Shown here piece after piece: positions 1-9,596 of a stretch of DNA of 64,000 nucleotides. Both the position numbers and the translations under genes were made by a program. Source of the DNA: Brevibacillus_H sp049846925 (lineage in GTDB: Bacteria > Bacillota > Bacilli > Brevibacillales > Brevibacillaceae); contig NZ_JBNCMT010000001.1 in the NCBI RefSeq assembly GCF_049846925.1, positions 267,305 to 331,304 on the forward strand, in the 5' to 3' direction. The notes below the pieces were generated by a model. The model made no database searches. It was not told the origin of the DNA and worked only from the letters and a program-made list of their open reading frames with translations. The stretch's first letter is position 1. Every line of letters begins with the position of its first letter.

Positions 1-838
1 ACCCTTTAAAACCAGTGGTTTCAAATGATTTGCCTATTGTAGCTGTGCCGATATACTGATCGACAAGCTCCCGAATTCCTTTGGAAGCTTGTGTGTTTGG
101 AAAAGCTAAAAGGAATGGCTGTTGAAGCTTTACTGCCTTCATAACATTGGTATCATCGGGTACAAAGCCCAGTGTTTGCAGGTCCATATTTAAAAATCGT
201 TTCGCTACGGTTGTAAGCTTGTCCGCAGTTGCCTTACCTTCCCTGCTTGAACTTACTCGATTAATGATAATTTTGATTTGCGCTTGCGGGTTCCTTGAAT
301 GAATCATTTTGATTACTGCATACGCATCTGTAATCGAAGTTGGTTCAGGAGTAGTAACTAATATAATTTCATCAGACGAAAGCATAAACCGCAATGACTC
401 ATTGGAAATACCTGCGCCTGTATCAAAAAACACAGTATCTGCATAACCCTGGAGAGTAGACAATTGATCAAAAAGCTTATTCAACTTCTGATCGTCCAAC
501 TGGAGTATTTGGGTGAAGCCTGAGCCACCGGCGATGTACTCCAGTCCATTGGGCCCTTTCTCAATCAATTCCCAGATCGCTTTGTTCTTTTCAATTACGT
601 GCAGGAGATTATTTTTGGATGTAACTCCCATTAGCACATCCAGATTCGCCAATCCTAAATCGACGTCAAAGATGAGTACTTTTTGTCCTCGTTCGATCAA
701 GCCTAATGCAAAATTCAGAGTAAAGTTTGACTTACCTACTCCACCTTTTCCACTGGTTACGGTTATCAATCGCGTAGGTCTTGTCTGATTTGTTCGCTGT
801 ATACGTTCACGCAATTGCTCAGCCTGATCATGAACCAT
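1..838 (-). CDS. flhG: FlhG (YlxH) MinD-like ATPase, 3' end cut by window edge
   Basis: ParA/MinD-family ATPase that works with FlhF to set flagellar number and position. The minus strand is open from an ATG at 838 to base 1 with no stop, so the C-terminus lies outside the window. The deviant Walker A motif KGGVGKS is at about residues 31-37, followed by a MinD-type FDVDLGLANLD segment and a later DTGAG motif. Its ATG lies inside the last codons of flhF (11-nt overlap), which implies translational coupling and supports the start. It is the distal end of the flagellar operon as seen here. Identification rests on the motifs and on flhF adjacency; confidence is high. Confidence 0.93.
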   Translation of the reverse strand, partial: MVHDQAEQLRERIQRTNQTRPTRLITVTSGKGGVGKSNFTLNFALGLIERGQKVLIFDVDLGLANLDVLMGVTSKNNLLHVIEKNKAIWELIEKGPNGLEYIAGGSGFTQILQLDDQKLNKLFDQLSTLQGYADTVFFDTGAGISNESLRFMLSSDEIILVTTPEPTSITDAYAVIKMIHSRNPQAQIKIIINRVSSSREGKATADKLTTVAKRFLNMDLQTLGFVPDDTNVMKAVKLQQPFLLAFPNTQASKGIRELVDQYIGTATIGKSFETTGFKG

Positions 839-2132
839 AAGTTTCTTCTCCTACTATCATATTCGCTACCAGTTCAGGTGTCGCCACAACAATGTCATCT
901 GGTACGTTTTGTCCGGTCGTAATGTATGAGAGCGAATAATCGAAGTGGTGAATGATATTGAGAATGGCACCATAGGATTGGGTCTCATCTGCTTTGGTAA
1001 AGATCGCCTTTGCAGAAGGAACATCCGCAAAATTCTCTACGATTGTCTTCATATCCTCATATTTGGCACTCAAGCTTAACACCAGATAGTTCTCACTCGA
1101 TTCCCCGAATCTAAGAAACTCCTTCATTCCTTTGACGAACTCGTCATTGCGATAATTCCTGCCTGCTGTATCTATCAGGATCAGGTCACAGTTGCTCAAT
1201 CTCTCCAGTGCCTGCTCTACTTCCTTTGGTGAGAAGACAACTTCAAGTGGCACATTCAGGATGTTCGCATACGTTTTCAATTGATCAACTGCTGCGATTC
1301 TGTACGTATCGGAAGTAATAAAACCAACTTTTCTTCTCTCTTTTAACATACATTCAGCTGCCAGTTTCGCTATGGTCGTTGTCTTACCGACTCCTGTCGG
1401 TCCAAAGAAATACGCATGTTTTACTGTACGTGGAATCTTTGGAGAGCGTGTTGCTCCTTTGTGCAGGATCTCCTGAATGATTCGCTTTGTCTCTGTGTAA
1501 ATATCTTCATCCGCACTTGCATGAAGGTCATCTGACTGTTTTAAGAGGCTTTCAACGATCCATGCAACGATTTTTTCCTCTATTTCCTGGGAGATTAACC
1601 GTTTCTTGATGTTCTCCACACTTTCCGGCAAGTATTGACCCGATTCCGAGCGGATCAATAGCTTTTGAAACATGTGGCGCATGTCACGAAGCTCTTCGGC
1701 TATTTCACTTTTTGGTAGGTCTTGTGACGATGCAGCTGGTGCAATCGGTGTCGGATTGATTTTGATCTCAGGTTCTACGTTAACTGCTTCAGGAGAAACG
1801 ATTGGTTGTGTCGTTATTCTTTCTTCCACTTGAGTTGCCACACTGCCAAAGTCGTTTGACGAATTACGTTGATACGCTTGTTTGGCAGAAATGGTGTTTA
1901 CCGCTACTTTCGGACGATCCGCCGTAGCTGTTGGAGTCTTTTTTTCCCGGTCAGACTGTCCTTTTTCATCAGTTGCAGCTATGACTTCAATCTGTTGTTT
2001 GCCAAACAAACCAAAGATTCCACCAGTCCGAATCTGTTTTGTATTCAGGATGATTGCGTCCTTACCGAGGTCAACCCGAATTTTCTCAAGTGCATCTGGC
2101 ATGGAGTCAACTACATATCGCTTCACTCTCAT
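828..2132 (-). CDS. flhF: FlhF, SRP-type flagellar GTPase
   Basis: Signal-recognition-particle-like GTPase that places the flagellar basal body with FlhG. The 434-aa protein has the conserved basic N-terminus (MRVKRYVVDSMPDAL), a low-complexity middle of about 60-140 rich in T, P and E, and a C-terminal NG domain with the G1 loop GPTGVGKT at 244-251, then TSDTYRIAAVDQL and an IDTAGR motif. The ATG shares one base with the flhA stop (TAATG arrangement) and the 3' end overlaps flhG by 11 nt. Length fits the family once the variable B domain is allowed for. Confidence 0.95.
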   Translation of the reverse strand: MRVKRYVVDSMPDALEKIRVDLGKDAIILNTKQIRTGGIFGLFGKQQIEVIAATDEKGQSDREKKTPTATADRPKVAVNTISAKQAYQRNSSNDFGSVATQVEERITTQPIVSPEAVNVEPEIKINPTPIAPAASSQDLPKSEIAEELRDMRHMFQKLLIRSESGQYLPESVENIKKRLISQEIEEKIVAWIVESLLKQSDDLHASADEDIYTETKRIIQEILHKGATRSPKIPRTVKHAYFFGPTGVGKTTTIAKLAAECMLKERRKVGFITSDTYRIAAVDQLKTYANILNVPLEVVFSPKEVEQALERLSNCDLILIDTAGRNYRNDEFVKGMKEFLRFGESSENYLVLSLSAKYEDMKTIVENFADVPSAKAIFTKADETQSYGAILNIIHHFDYSLSYITTGQNVPDDIVVATPELVANMIVGEETYGS

Positions 2133-4165
2133 TATACGTTCACCATCCCAACACTTTGTACTTCAACGTTCGGTTCCAACTCATTGTATGAAATGACAGG
2201 GATATCAGGCATCATTCTCTCCATCAGTTGGCGTAGATACATACGGATTGCAGGTGATGACAGCAAAATTGGTTGTTGGCCAGCATTGACCATTCTTCCA
2301 ATTTGCTCCGATAAATTCTGGTAGATGACTTGAGATGTTTCAGGATCCATCGCAAGATAACTGCCATGCTCAGACTGCTCAATACGTTCCGAAATTGCTT
2401 TTTCAAGCCCTGGACCAGCTGTGATCACTCGGATTGGCTGTCCTGGCTCCGTAAATTGCAATGTGATTTGACGTGACAATCCTTGTCTGACGTATTCGGT
2501 CAGAACATCTGGATCTTTGGTGAACATAGCGTGATCTGCCAGTGCTTCGAGGATCGAAGCCAAATTGCGGATCGAAATTTTTTCTTTCAGCAGGTTTTGC
2601 AATACCTTTTGCAGATCACCGATCGACAACATACCAGGCACGAGCTCATCAACCAGAACAGGGGCAGTTTCCCTAATATTATCAAGCAATGCACGTGTTT
2701 CCTGACGACCCAATAATTCGTGAGCATGCCGTTTGATAATTTCCGTTAAATGGGTAGCAACAACAGATGGCGGATCAACAACAGTGTACCCGGAAATTTC
2801 AGCATTCTCCTTATTTTCTTCTGTTACCCATAATGCAGGCAATCCAAACGCAGGTTCTACGGTAGGAATACCAACTACTGATTCATCGTCATATCCAGGG
2901 CTCATTGCCAGATAGTGATCGAGCAGGATTTCCCCTTTAGTAACTTGATTACCCTTGATTTTGATCACATATTCATTTGGTCTAAGCTGGATGTTGTCGC
3001 GAATCCGAATAACTGGTACGACCATACCCAGTTCAAGTGCACATTGTCTGCGGATCATAATGACCCGGTCAAGCAGATCTCCCCCCTGTTTAGCATCTGC
3101 TAAAGGAATCAGTCCATACCCAAACTCAAACTCAATTGGATCCACTTGCAAGAGGTTGACAACACTTTCCGGACTGCGTACTTCTTCGATCTGTTGTTCC
3201 TCTTCTTGTTGTATGGATTCTTCCATCGAAGATTTTTGTCTGCGAGACATCGTATATCCCGCATAAGCGAGTATCCCTGCAATCGGCAGTGTTGCAATAA
3301 TGCCGATCGGTGTCAACAATCCAAGGAATGTGATCAGTCCTGATACAATATATAGAATTCTCGGGTTATTAAAGATTTGGTTAGTGATGTCTTGACCCAA
3401 ACCACCTTCAGAAGCAGCTCGAGTTACAATAATACCGGTCGCAGTGGAAATTAAGAGTGCGGGAATCTGACTTACGAGCGCATCACCGATGGATAACTTG
3501 GTAAAATGAGAAGCTGCATCTCCGAAAGCCATATCCATCATGGCAATCCCGATAATGAAACCACCGATAATGTTAACAATGAAGATAATAATACCGGCGA
3601 TGGCGTCTCCTTTTACAAACTTACTCGCACCATCCATGGCTCCGTAAAAATCGGCTTCTCTTTCAATTTTTTGGCGACGACTTCTTGCCTCTACATCCGT
3701 GATCATCCCGGCATTCAAATCAGCATCAATACTCATCTGTTTCCCAGGCATCGCATCCAGGGTGAACCTGGCAGCAACTTCCGCTACTCGCTCCGAACCC
3801 TTGGTAATAACAATAAACTGAATAATGATCAAAATTAAGAATACAACGAAACCTACGACTGGATTTCCTCCAACGACAAAATCCCCAAAGGTTTCGATTA
3901 CCGCACCACCCTCTCCATGAGAGAGGATATTCCGTGTAGTCGAAACGTTTAGGGCCAGTCGGAATAAAGTCGTAATTAACAGTAAGGTAGGGAAGATCGA
4001 AAACTGCAGTGCCTCTTTGGTATTCATGGAGACGAGCAAAATTGTCAAGGACAAAGAGATATTAACAATTAGTAGCAAATCTAGCAGGACTGGTGGTAAC
4101 GGAATTACCATCATGGTTACGATACTGATTACGAAGAGTATTACACCAATTTCTTTAGTCCTCAT
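2132..4165 (-). CDS. flhA: FlhA, flagellar type III export gate protein
   Basis: Large export-gate component of the flagellar type III secretion system; it couples the proton-motive force to export and its cytosolic ring binds chaperone-substrate complexes. The 677-aa protein has about eight hydrophobic helices in residues 1-330, including the conserved cytoplasmic loop FVKGDAIAGIIIF, then a charged linker (EESIQQEEEQQIEE) and a soluble C-terminal domain. Length and domain order are standard for FlhA. It sits 17 bp after flhB and overlaps flhF by one base. Confidence 0.97.
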   Translation of the reverse strand: MRTKEIGVILFVISIVTMMVIPLPPVLLDLLLIVNISLSLTILLVSMNTKEALQFSIFPTLLLITTLFRLALNVSTTRNILSHGEGGAVIETFGDFVVGGNPVVGFVVFLILIIIQFIVITKGSERVAEVAARFTLDAMPGKQMSIDADLNAGMITDVEARSRRQKIEREADFYGAMDGASKFVKGDAIAGIIIFIVNIIGGFIIGIAMMDMAFGDAASHFTKLSIGDALVSQIPALLISTATGIIVTRAASEGGLGQDITNQIFNNPRILYIVSGLITFLGLLTPIGIIATLPIAGILAYAGYTMSRRQKSSMEESIQQEEEQQIEEVRSPESVVNLLQVDPIEFEFGYGLIPLADAKQGGDLLDRVIMIRRQCALELGMVVPVIRIRDNIQLRPNEYVIKIKGNQVTKGEILLDHYLAMSPGYDDESVVGIPTVEPAFGLPALWVTEENKENAEISGYTVVDPPSVVATHLTEIIKRHAHELLGRQETRALLDNIRETAPVLVDELVPGMLSIGDLQKVLQNLLKEKISIRNLASILEALADHAMFTKDPDVLTEYVRQGLSRQITLQFTEPGQPIRVITAGPGLEKAISERIEQSEHGSYLAMDPETSQVIYQNLSEQIGRMVNAGQQPILLSSPAIRMYLRQLMERMMPDIPVISYNELEPNVEVQSVGMVNV

Positions 4166-4182
4166 GACGTCTCCTCCTTCCC

Positions 4183-5280
4183 TTATTTCACTTTTCCTTG
4201 CAATTTATACACGTAAGCGAGTACTTCAGCAACCGCTTTAAACAAGTCCTCTGGAATGGTTTCACCGATTTCTACCTGGGAGAAAAGCGCCCGGGCAAGC
4301 GGTTTGTTTTCCATTACGACGATGCGATGTTGCTTGGCAATCTGCTTAATTTTCAAAGCCATATAATCCTGACCTTTAGCAATGACCGTAGGTGCTGTCA
4401 TCGTGCCAGCTTCATATTTGATAGCAACGGCGAAATGAGTCGGGTTTGTGATAACAACATCTGCTTTGGGCAGCTCTTGCATCATTCGACGCATAGCCAT
4501 TTGCCTCTGTTTCTCTTTAATTTTGCCTTTGATTAACGGGTCACCCTCGGTTTTCTTATACTCATCTTTAATGTCTTGCTTGGACATCTTCAGGCTCTTC
4601 TCATATTCATACTTCTGATAGAGATAATCTAATAATGCAAGAACAATAAATGTAATCCCAATGAACAATCCAAGCTTGATCACCTGGGCAGATGTGAAGG
4701 CAAGAACTGCATCCAGTGATTCAAGTGAAAGTCTCATCAGCTCTTCTTTGGACTTCCACAGGATACTGTACGCTACATACAAGCCAACTGAAATTTTCAA
4801 AACTGATTTTACGAGCTCTACTAGCGATCGAAGTGAAAAAATCTTCTTTGCTCCTTCAATCGGATTCAGTTTTTCCAATTTCATCATTAACGGCTCCGTC
4901 GTAAACAGGACACCGACCTGCAAGTAGTTGGCAGCCAGTGCCATAATTAATGCTACACCTAGAGCCGGACCAACAATCTTCATTGCTTCAAAAATGAGCT
5001 GATTAGTGATAAAACCGAGATTCTCTGCATTCACTTCCATCAGTGTATAGCGGGATAGTGATTCCTGCATGATGTACAAAAATGTCTCTAGCATCCACGG
5101 CCCACTAACAAGAAATAGGCCAAACATCGCCGTAAGAGCAATGGCAGGCGATAGATCAGAACTCTTTGCCACCTGCCCTTTTTTTCTCGCATCTTCTTTC
5201 TTTCTGGGAGTTGCCTTTTCTGTTTTTTCTCCGTTAAAAAACTGTAGATCTACTGGAAACATCATGTGCAGTTGTTTCAT
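4183..5280 (-). CDS. flhB: FlhB, export gate and substrate-specificity switch
   Basis: Export-gate protein that switches the type III apparatus from rod/hook to filament substrates through autocleavage. The 365-aa protein begins with a charged segment (EKTEKATPRKKEDARKKGQVAKS) typical of FlhB, has four hydrophobic helices between about 45 and 225, and carries the self-cleavage motif NPTH at 279-282 in the cytosolic domain. It follows fliR by a single base. All key residues are present. Confidence 0.97.
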   Translation of the reverse strand: MKQLHMMFPVDLQFFNGEKTEKATPRKKEDARKKGQVAKSSDLSPAIALTAMFGLFLVSGPWMLETFLYIMQESLSRYTLMEVNAENLGFITNQLIFEAMKIVGPALGVALIMALAANYLQVGVLFTTEPLMMKLEKLNPIEGAKKIFSLRSLVELVKSVLKISVGLYVAYSILWKSKEELMRLSLESLDAVLAFTSAQVIKLGLFIGITFIVLALLDYLYQKYEYEKSLKMSKQDIKDEYKKTEGDPLIKGKIKEKQRQMAMRRMMQELPKADVVITNPTHFAVAIKYEAGTMTAPTVIAKGQDYMALKIKQIAKQHRIVVMENKPLARALFSQVEIGETIPEDLFKAVAEVLAYVYKLQGKVK

Positions 5281-5281
5281 T

Positions 5282-6058
5282 TTAGCCCCCCAGAAGTAGC
5301 ATCAGTTCTGACATGGCTGTGAACATCTTTTGAAACAAACTCCCCAGTACAACAAAGAAAGCAGGCATGAGAACAAACAACAGGAAGAAACTGGCAAGAA
5401 CTTTTATCGGCATTCCGACCACAAAGATATTAAATTGTGGGACGGTTTTGGCGATAATACCAAGAGAGAGATCTACCAGAAACAAGGCAACTACAATTGG
5501 GGCTGCTATAAGAAAAGCACTTGCGAACATTTGGCTGAACGTTTTGGCGATAAACAACAAGAGATTCTCGTTACCAAGAGAAATCCACATTTTATCTACC
5601 GAAATGGCCTTATAGCTTGAGATAATTCCTCGAATCATCATGTGATGACCGTCAATGCTTAGAAAGTACAGTGTTGCCAACAAGTTTTTGAAACTGCCTG
5701 TAATCGGAACATACGCCCCTGTGCGAGGGTCTATCACGTTAGCCATTGCAAAGCCCATCTGCATGTCCATTAAGCCACCAGCAACCTGTACGGCATAAAA
5801 CAGTAGCTGTAAGATAAATCCTAACAAAAGTCCAACGATGGCTTCTTTCAGGATATAGACAACTATCGTCAAGTCAGTCGGGATATTCCCGTGATAAGGT
5901 ACGTAAAAAGTACTGATAAATGCAATAATAAATGCAAGTCCAACCTTAACCTGGTTGGGAACTCCTCGCGTAGAGAAAATAGGTGCTGAAATAAAGAAGG
6001 CAGTCAATCTGACAAACACCAGCAAGAAGTATGGAAGGTAAGTCAGAATCATTGTCAT
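5282..6058 (-). CDS. fliR: FliR, flagellar export gate protein
   Basis: Integral membrane subunit of the FliPQR export-gate core. The 258-aa protein is hydrophobic throughout, with about six membrane segments, and contains the conserved MQMGFAMANVIDPRTGAYVP region followed by a loop on the Ile/Leu-rich C-terminal half. It lies four bases downstream of fliQ and one base upstream of flhB, the usual fliP-Q-R-flhB order. Confidence 0.95.
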   Translation of the reverse strand: MTMILTYLPYFLLVFVRLTAFFISAPIFSTRGVPNQVKVGLAFIIAFISTFYVPYHGNIPTDLTIVVYILKEAIVGLLLGFILQLLFYAVQVAGGLMDMQMGFAMANVIDPRTGAYVPITGSFKNLLATLYFLSIDGHHMMIRGIISSYKAISVDKMWISLGNENLLLFIAKTFSQMFASAFLIAAPIVVALFLVDLSLGIIAKTVPQFNIFVVGMPIKVLASFFLLFVLMPAFFVVLGSLFQKMFTAMSELMLLLGG

Positions 6059-6062
6059 AATT

Positions 6063-6332
6063 CTATCCTACAAACCGATGAAGATTGCCAAAGATATTCA
6101 TAGAAAACTCTACGATTGTTCGCATCATCCAAGGTCCAACGACAATGAGAGTAAGAAGAATCGCAACGATTTTCGGAATAAAGGCAAGTGTTTGTTCTTG
6201 AATTTGTGTAGTAGCTTGGAAGACACTGACTAATAGTCCAACAAGCAAGCCAACTCCGAGTGCAGGTGCAGTTACAATCAAAATGGTGTAGACAGCTCCT
6301 TGCGCAATTTGCAAAATCAACTCTTGCGTCAC
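6063..6332 (-). CDS. fliQ: FliQ, flagellar export gate protein
   Basis: Small two-TM component of the FliPQR gate. The 89-aa length is exactly typical; two hydrophobic helices (about 15-40 and 52-75) surround the conserved QATTQIQEQTLAFIPKI loop. It is placed between fliP and fliR as in other flagellated bacilli. The 62-bp gap from fliP is the widest in this part of the operon and contains a GAGAGGAGGA ribosome-binding site. Confidence 0.96.
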   Translation of the reverse strand: MTQELILQIAQGAVYTILIVTAPALGVGLLVGLLVSVFQATTQIQEQTLAFIPKIVAILLTLIVVGPWMMRTIVEFSMNIFGNLHRFVG

Positions 6333-6394
6333 TTCGTCAGTCCTCCTCTCTACGTTTCTGCCTTCAGTTATACAACTCTCATCGGTATGGGAGC

Positions 6395-7180
6395 TTAATT
6401 GAAGCTTTGCAACAGTGACCGCACAATCAAATACCAGCCATCTACCATGATGAACAAAAGGATTTTAAACGGTAGCGAAATCATCACTGGCGGTAACATC
6501 ATCATCCCCATACCCATCAAAATACTTGAAACAATCAAATCAATGACCAGGAATGGTATGAAGATCATAAAGCCAATTTGAAAGGCTGTCTTCAGTTCAC
6601 TGATTGCATAGGCGGGTACCAATGCGACCAATGGAATATCTTGAATCGTTTTTGGTCTCTCTGCTTTCATATACTGCATGAACAATGCGAGATCTTTCTC
6701 CCTAGTTTGCTTTGCCATGAACTCCTTAAATGGCACAACCGCCTTATCAAGTGCTTGCTGCTGTGTCATTTTGCCTTGCAGGAATGGTTGAATGGCTTGT
6801 TCATTCACTGTTCCCAATGTCGGGGCCATAATAAAAAATGTCATGAACAACGCTAATCCGACTAATACCTGGTTCGGCGGCATCTGCTGGGTAGCTAAGG
6901 CATTTCGAACAAACGAGAGCACGACCACGATTCGGGTAAAACATGTCATTAGCAAGAGTATAGCTGGTGCTACGGACAAAACAGTCAGAATGAGTAATAT
7001 CTTAATGGTTGAAGCCGTTTCCTGTGGGCCGGAAGATGCACCCTTTGCTCCACCAATATTAATATCAATACTCGGAATAATATCATTTGCTCCAACCGGT
7101 GCTTGTGGAGCGGCCATGGCTGAATGGGGAATCAACAGGAGAACAATGAAAATGAAGAATAGCATGTATCTTTTTTTCAT
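6395..7180 (-). CDS. fliP: FliP, flagellar export gate protein
   Basis: Core export-gate subunit with a cleavable signal peptide (MKKRYMLFFIFIVLLLIPHSAMA, about residues 1-23), a short periplasmic loop and four TM helices. The conserved TCFTRIVVVLSFVRNALATQQMPPNQVLVGLALFLTFF-type region is present in the middle of the 261 residues, as is the MGMMMLPPVMISLPFKILLF C-terminal signature. Its ATG overlaps the fliO stop in an ATGA arrangement. Confidence 0.97.
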   Translation of the reverse strand: MKKRYMLFFIFIVLLLIPHSAMAAPQAPVGANDIIPSIDINIGGAKGASSGPQETASTIKILLILTVLSVAPAILLLMTCFTRIVVVLSFVRNALATQQMPPNQVLVGLALFMTFFIMAPTLGTVNEQAIQPFLQGKMTQQQALDKAVVPFKEFMAKQTREKDLALFMQYMKAERPKTIQDIPLVALVPAYAISELKTAFQIGFMIFIPFLVIDLIVSSILMGMGMMMLPPVMISLPFKILLFIMVDGWYLIVRSLLQSFN

Positions 7181-7881
7181 AACCGTTCTCCTCGTTGCTC
7201 ATTTTCCCGATCCGTCCAATTGGTTGGTTTCGCATTAGTGTGCTTTACTTCATCCCACTTTTTCTCCAATAGCTGCTCAAAGGAGTCAGAAATTCTCTCC
7301 TGTGGGACAATCAATTCCTCTTCTTGTTGCTCATGCTTCTTCAAAAATGGAAAGATAGAAGTTAACACTCCCTTGTTCATCGGTTGCATTTCAACTTCTG
7401 ACAAAATGAGATCAGCTTCGTCCCCGTTTTCAACATAACGGATCAGGTTGACATTATCCCCTACACCGAGAATGTAGAGCGAGTCAGCTATCATGACCAG
7501 TTGAACCGATTTTCCATTTCCTACAGAGGCAGAAGAAATGACCTTAATTGGTCCTTTTTGATGAAAATTTCCCAACTGCTTACTGCCTAAGAACCGAAGC
7601 AGGAGATAAATTAGAACGATAATTAATCCGAGTGAAAAAATAACTTGAAAGAAAAATGACCAACCACTTGATTGACTACTAAACGAATCAGCGGGCAACG
7701 ATTCATTATTGCTTGACTGCTGACTGTTCGGGACTTGGGTAGACATGTTGCCGTTTTTGATTGCATCCGCGACAGATCTTCCACCCTCTTCTGCAAAGGT
7801 CAATGATGGGGTCAAGCTAAATAGAAGCAGCACGGAACAAAAAACCAATACGGCCATTTGTCCTGCTAACGATTGTTTCAT
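7177..7881 (-). CDS. fliO: FliO (FliZ in B. subtilis), export-gate assembly protein
   Basis: Membrane protein that helps assemble the FliP ring. With the start chosen at 7881 (MKQSLAGQMAVL), four bases after the cheY stop, the protein has a signal peptide ending near FAEEGG, an external Ser/Asn-rich stretch, one TM helix (VIFSLGLIIVLIYLLLRFLG) and a cytosolic FliO domain with GNGKSVQLVMIADSLYILGVGDNVNLI. An upstream ATG at 7914 exists but would lie inside cheY and spoil the signal peptide. The stop overlaps fliP by 4 nt. Confidence 0.9.
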   Translation of the reverse strand: MKQSLAGQMAVLVFCSVLLLFSLTPSLTFAEEGGRSVADAIKNGNMSTQVPNSQQSSNNESLPADSFSSQSSGWSFFFQVIFSLGLIIVLIYLLLRFLGSKQLGNFHQKGPIKVISSASVGNGKSVQLVMIADSLYILGVGDNVNLIRYVENGDEADLILSEVEMQPMNKGVLTSIFPFLKKHEQQEEELIVPQERISDSFEQLLEKKWDEVKHTNAKPTNWTDRENEQRGERL

Positions 7882-7885
7882 GTTC

Positions 7886-8248
7886 TTATCCCAGCGTTTT
7901 CTTGATCGCTTCAATTACACGATCAGCTTGGAATGGTTTAACGATAAAGTCTTTCGCACCAGCTTGAATTGCATCGATAACCATTGCTTGTTGCCCCATC
8001 GCCGAACACATGATAATTCTTGCGCTTGGATCAATTTTTTTAATTTCTTTGAGAGCGGTAATACCGTCCATTTCAGGCATGGTGATGTCCATAGTTACAA
8101 GATCCGGGCCCAGTTCTTTATACTTTTCAACCGCTTGTGCTCCATCGCTCGCTTCGCCAACAACGGTGTATCCGTTTTTGGACAGAATTTCCTTGATCAT
8201 CATTCTCATAAATGCAGCATCATCGACGATTAAAACTTTGTTAGACAT
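7886..8248 (-). CDS. cheY: CheY chemotaxis response regulator
   Basis: Single-domain receiver that carries the chemotaxis signal to the FliM/FliY switch. The 120-aa protein has the acidic pair DD at 9-10, the phospho-acceptor Asp54 in TMDITMPEMDG, Ser/Thr near 84 (MCSAMG) and Lys in IVKPF. It lies between fliY and fliO, the normal bacillar position, so it is the flagellar CheY rather than a generic receiver. Confidence 0.96.
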   Translation of the reverse strand: MSNKVLIVDDAAFMRMMIKEILSKNGYTVVGEASDGAQAVEKYKELGPDLVTMDITMPEMDGITALKEIKKIDPSARIIMCSAMGQQAMVIDAIQAGAKDFIVKPFQADRVIEAIKKTLG

Positions 8249-8279
8249 GAATGGTATCCTCCCTTAATAATTGGAAATA

Positions 8280-9596
8280 TTACTGTAGCTTTTGTACTCG
8301 ATCCCATTGGCTTATGATATCTGTGACACGAACACCGAAGTTTTCGTCGATAACTACTACTTCACCTTTGGCAATCAGCTTGTTATTTACGAGTATATCA
8401 ACCGGTTCACCAGCCAGTTTATCAAGCTGAATAATTGAACCAGGAGATAACTCGAGAATGTCTTTAATCAATTTCTTGGTGCGTCCAAGTTCAACAGTGA
8501 CCTGAAGTGGAATATCCAGTAACAATCCAAGATTCTGATCATCCGTATAAGGTGCAGAACCTGCTCCGAATTGCGAAAATTGAGCTGGCTTCACGTTTGC
8601 CTGATTATGTGCTGCTCCATATCCCCCAAAATGTTGAGGAGCTGGTGGTGCAGGAGGTTGTTGATACTGCGGCGGATACGGATAAGGTGGATATGGGTAC
8701 GGTGGATATCCTGGTACCGGAGGTTGCATCGGATACCCTTGTGCTGCATACGGATCAACTCCAGGTGGTGCTTGAGGCGGAGCTGTTGGCGCTGCAGGCT
8801 GCATCGGTGGCTGCACATACGTCTGTTCCTGTACCGGAGCCGCTGCTGCTGCCACTGGTGCAGGCTCTGGAGTCGGTGAAGCAGGTGCATTCACATGCGA
8901 ATCGCCCGTTCCCATTAACATATCAATCATTTGTTTTGCAAAAGGTACCGGGAGCAATTGCATGATGTTCGAGTCGATTAGCTCGCCTTGCTCTCCGACT
9001 TTCAAGCGGAATGAAATTTTAATCAAAGTATCATCGGCAGGAATATTCTCATCACCAATTCCTTTGGAGAGATCCATTACATCAATTCCAGGAGGAGTGA
9101 TGTTAACGAATTTATTGAAAATGGTAGACATCGAAGTTGCTGCCGAACCCATCATCTGGTTCATTGCTTCCTGTACTGCACTTAAGTGAAGCTCAGATAA
9201 ATCATTCGATTCTGGTCTTCCTTCTCCACCCATCATTAAGTCAGCTATCACACATGCATCTTCAATTCGAATAACCAGCAAATTGATGCCCTTGAACCCG
9301 TCAGTATATTCCACGTGAACGGCAACATGTGGGCGAGGAAATTCATTTTCCAGCACGCTTCTTTTGATTGTCGAAACAGTTGGTGTAGTGATATCTACCT
9401 TTTGACTCAAAAGAGTTGAAAGAGCAGTTGCTGCACTACCGAACGAGATATTACCGATCTCTCCGAGTGCATCTTGCTCAAAAGCGGTGAGAAAGTTGTC
9501 TACATCGCTATCTTCAGAACCTTCCTCATCACCTGACAAGTTATTGGCTCGAAGCAACGCATCAATCTCATCTTGCGAAAGCATGTCTCTACTCAT
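8280..9596 (-). CDS. fliY: FliY (CheC-FliN fusion), switch protein and CheY-P phosphatase
   Basis: C-ring protein that also dephosphorylates CheY-P in Bacillus-type chemotaxis. Domain order in the 438 residues: an N-terminal CheY-P-binding motif (LSQDEIDALL), a CheC/CheX-like domain to about 210 with LSAVQEAMNQMMGSAATSMS, a Pro/Tyr/Ala-rich linker (about 225-335) with repeated PPYPYP units, and a C-terminal FliN/SpoA domain from about 350 (PLQVTVELGRTKKLIKDIL). The linker is longer and more Pro/Tyr-rich than I would expect. The start overlaps the fliM end by 8 nt with a GGGGAGGAG ribosome-binding site. Confidence 0.95.
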   Translation of the reverse strand: MSRDMLSQDEIDALLRANNLSGDEEGSEDSDVDNFLTAFEQDALGEIGNISFGSAATALSTLLSQKVDITTPTVSTIKRSVLENEFPRPHVAVHVEYTDGFKGINLLVIRIEDACVIADLMMGGEGRPESNDLSELHLSAVQEAMNQMMGSAATSMSTIFNKFVNITPPGIDVMDLSKGIGDENIPADDTLIKISFRLKVGEQGELIDSNIMQLLPVPFAKQMIDMLMGTGDSHVNAPASPTPEPAPVAAAAAPVQEQTYVQPPMQPAAPTAPPQAPPGVDPYAAQGYPMQPPVPGYPPYPYPPYPYPPQYQQPPAPPAPQHFGGYGAAHNQANVKPAQFSQFGAGSAPYTDDQNLGLLLDIPLQVTVELGRTKKLIKDILELSPGSIIQLDKLAGEPVDILVNNKLIAKGEVVVIDENFGVRVTDIISQWDRVQKLQ